Positions 63,274 to 64,000 of a stretch of 64,000 bases of DNA are shown one piece after another. Source of the stretch: an uncultured Bacteroidota bacterium (lineage in GTDB: Bacteria; Bacteroidota; Bacteroidia; Bacteroidales; P3); the NCBI GenBank assembly GCA_902776365.1, contig CACYPU010000003.1:1-64000 (forward strand). Direction: 5' to 3'. Positions within the stretch are counted from its first letter, which is position 1; every line of letters starts with the position of its first letter. A model generated the notes under the pieces. The model was not told where the DNA came from and ran no database searches. It was given only the letters and a program-made list of their open reading frames with translations. Both the position numbers and the translations under genes were made by a program.

Positions 63274-64000
63274 TTCTCAGCCAGTTTTGCTTTAACAATT
63301 GCTTTGAAATCCTCGTCCTGAGAGTCCAGGAATCCTTTTGGCAGCGAAGAAGTAAAAGTACCTTGGTTATCTATCTTGCAGCTTACATACAAGCTTTGTC
63401 CGTTCATATTCTCCACATAGCACAGATTTACATCTTTTTCTGGCGAAACCTTGCCCTCGGCAATCCTACGACGTAGTCGTGTCACAATATGGTCGCTATG
63501 AGTTTCCACCACTACCTTACGTCCTTTCTCTGTCAATTCAATAAAGAAATCCACCAGCATACCCTGAATTTGCGGATGCAAATGTGCTTCAGGATCAACG
63601 ACCACAAATGTTCCACCTTTGGGCGTCAGCAACCCTTGGACCACAATGGGAAGAATCTGACTTAAACCATATCCCATATGTATCAAATCCACCTTCGCGC
63701 CCATCGTATTAATCACGACAGTCCGATATAACATATTGGAATCCTTCAACACCTCAAACGATTGTGCCATTCCCATATGGTCGCAAACCCAACGGCTTAC
63801 AACTTGTGTCAAAGTCCCATCATAGCCTTCCACCTGTTTATTCTTCCATTGATTAAGCAAAAACCGCGTGTTTTCTCCATGAATACCTACGTCTTCAAAC
63901 GACAGACTACCATAGCTTTTAGCTAGCACAGGTTCTACCCTGCTGGGGCCAAGATACTCCATCTTCTCAAACCATGCCGTCAATGCCGTGAGTAAATCCT
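63270..64000 (-). CDS. AAA ATPase with DUF3696-like C-terminus (partial)
   Basis: The frame is open to the right edge, so only the last 243 or so residues are visible and the Walker A motif lies outside the window. Seen: IHMGYGLSQILPIVVQGL (signature-like), Walker B VVVDPEAHLHPQ, and THSDHIVTRLRRRIAEGK, the ending found in ABC-type AAA proteins with DUF3696. Such proteins resemble the ATPases of overcoming-lysogenization-defect and other antiphage pairs. It overlaps the downstream partner gene by four bases. Confidence 0.85.
   Translation of the reverse strand, partial: DLLTALTAWFEKMEYLGPSRVEPVLAKSYGSLSFEDVGIHGENTRFLLNQWKNKQVEGYDGTLTQVVSRWVCDHMGMAQSFEVLKDSNMLYRTVVINTMGAKVDLIHMGYGLSQILPIVVQGLLTPKGGTFVVVDPEAHLHPQIQGMLVDFFIELTEKGRKVVVETHSDHIVTRLRRRIAEGKVSPEKDVNLCYVENMNGQSLYVSCKIDNQGTFTSSLPKGFLDSQDEDFKAIVKAKLAEK

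Overview
The window comes from a member of the Bacteroidales (phylum Bacteroidota). The evidence is the recurring promoter core TATCTTTGCA or TAnnTTTG in front of genes on both strands, Bacteroidota-type proteins (porin family 10, BACON and FISUMP-like domains, DUF3127, ExbB with two ExbD copies), and a tRNA without an encoded CCA end. The genus cannot be fixed from sequence alone. No rRNA, transposase, integrase or CRISPR array was seen.

From 0 to about 15.7 kb is mostly GC-richer housekeeping sequence. After two decayed genes at the left edge come ilvE, a CAU tRNA, ruvX, a four-helix-bundle gene framed by a perfect inverted repeat, def, a lipoprotein gene coupled to an odd pyruvate-phosphate-dikinase-like gene, a PagL-like lipid A deacylase, ligA, dapF, dnaX (split by an in-frame amber codon) and clpB. 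From 15.7 to 28.7 kb, all on the minus strand, lies a phospho-signalling cluster: two Ser/Thr kinases, one PP2C phosphatase, seven FHA-domain proteins (one fused to VWA, one with a zinc ribbon, five in a paralogous membrane series) and a secreted BACON protein. It looks like a kinase/phosphatase circuit that writes and erases phosphothreonine marks read by membrane-anchored FHA proteins.

From 29 to 46 kb are core genes: cyuA-like desulfidase, dnaB, a C_GCAxxG_C_C protein, an RNA methyltransferase, a TPR protein, a polyprenyl diphosphate synthase, an ExbB/ExbD energising complex, corA, a DUF3127 gene, 5-formyl-THF cyclo-ligase, panD, a LPG-synthase-type membrane protein, trxB, a porin and an aldose-epimerase-like gene. 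Simple repeats such as (TTTAAAC)n, (AATTCTT)n, (GAAAAGT)n and (GTCAGTA)n fill most intergenic gaps here, and also occur inside ligA, dnaX and the porin signal peptide.

From about 46.1 kb to the right edge the base composition becomes AT-richer, the simple repeats stop, and every gene is on the minus strand. A decayed Fic gene marks the left boundary, and a stump of a WbuC-like cupin gene lies inside the region. This reads as a defence island. It holds a DUF4143 ATPase and an almost gapless run from 57.6 to 48.2 kb: CBS-HEPN protein, CHC2/TOPRIM primase, unknown protein, reverse transcriptase fused to an HD domain, RES-domain protein, unknown small protein, helicase-associated (HA) microprotein, then Kiwa KwaA and KwaB. 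Next come a DUF2971 gene, a module with an HExxH protease, a caspase-like protein, a second HA microprotein and an unknown protein, and finally a two-gene AAA ATPase system cut by the window edge. The RT-HD/primase operon and the two-protease module are the best candidates for undescribed systems.
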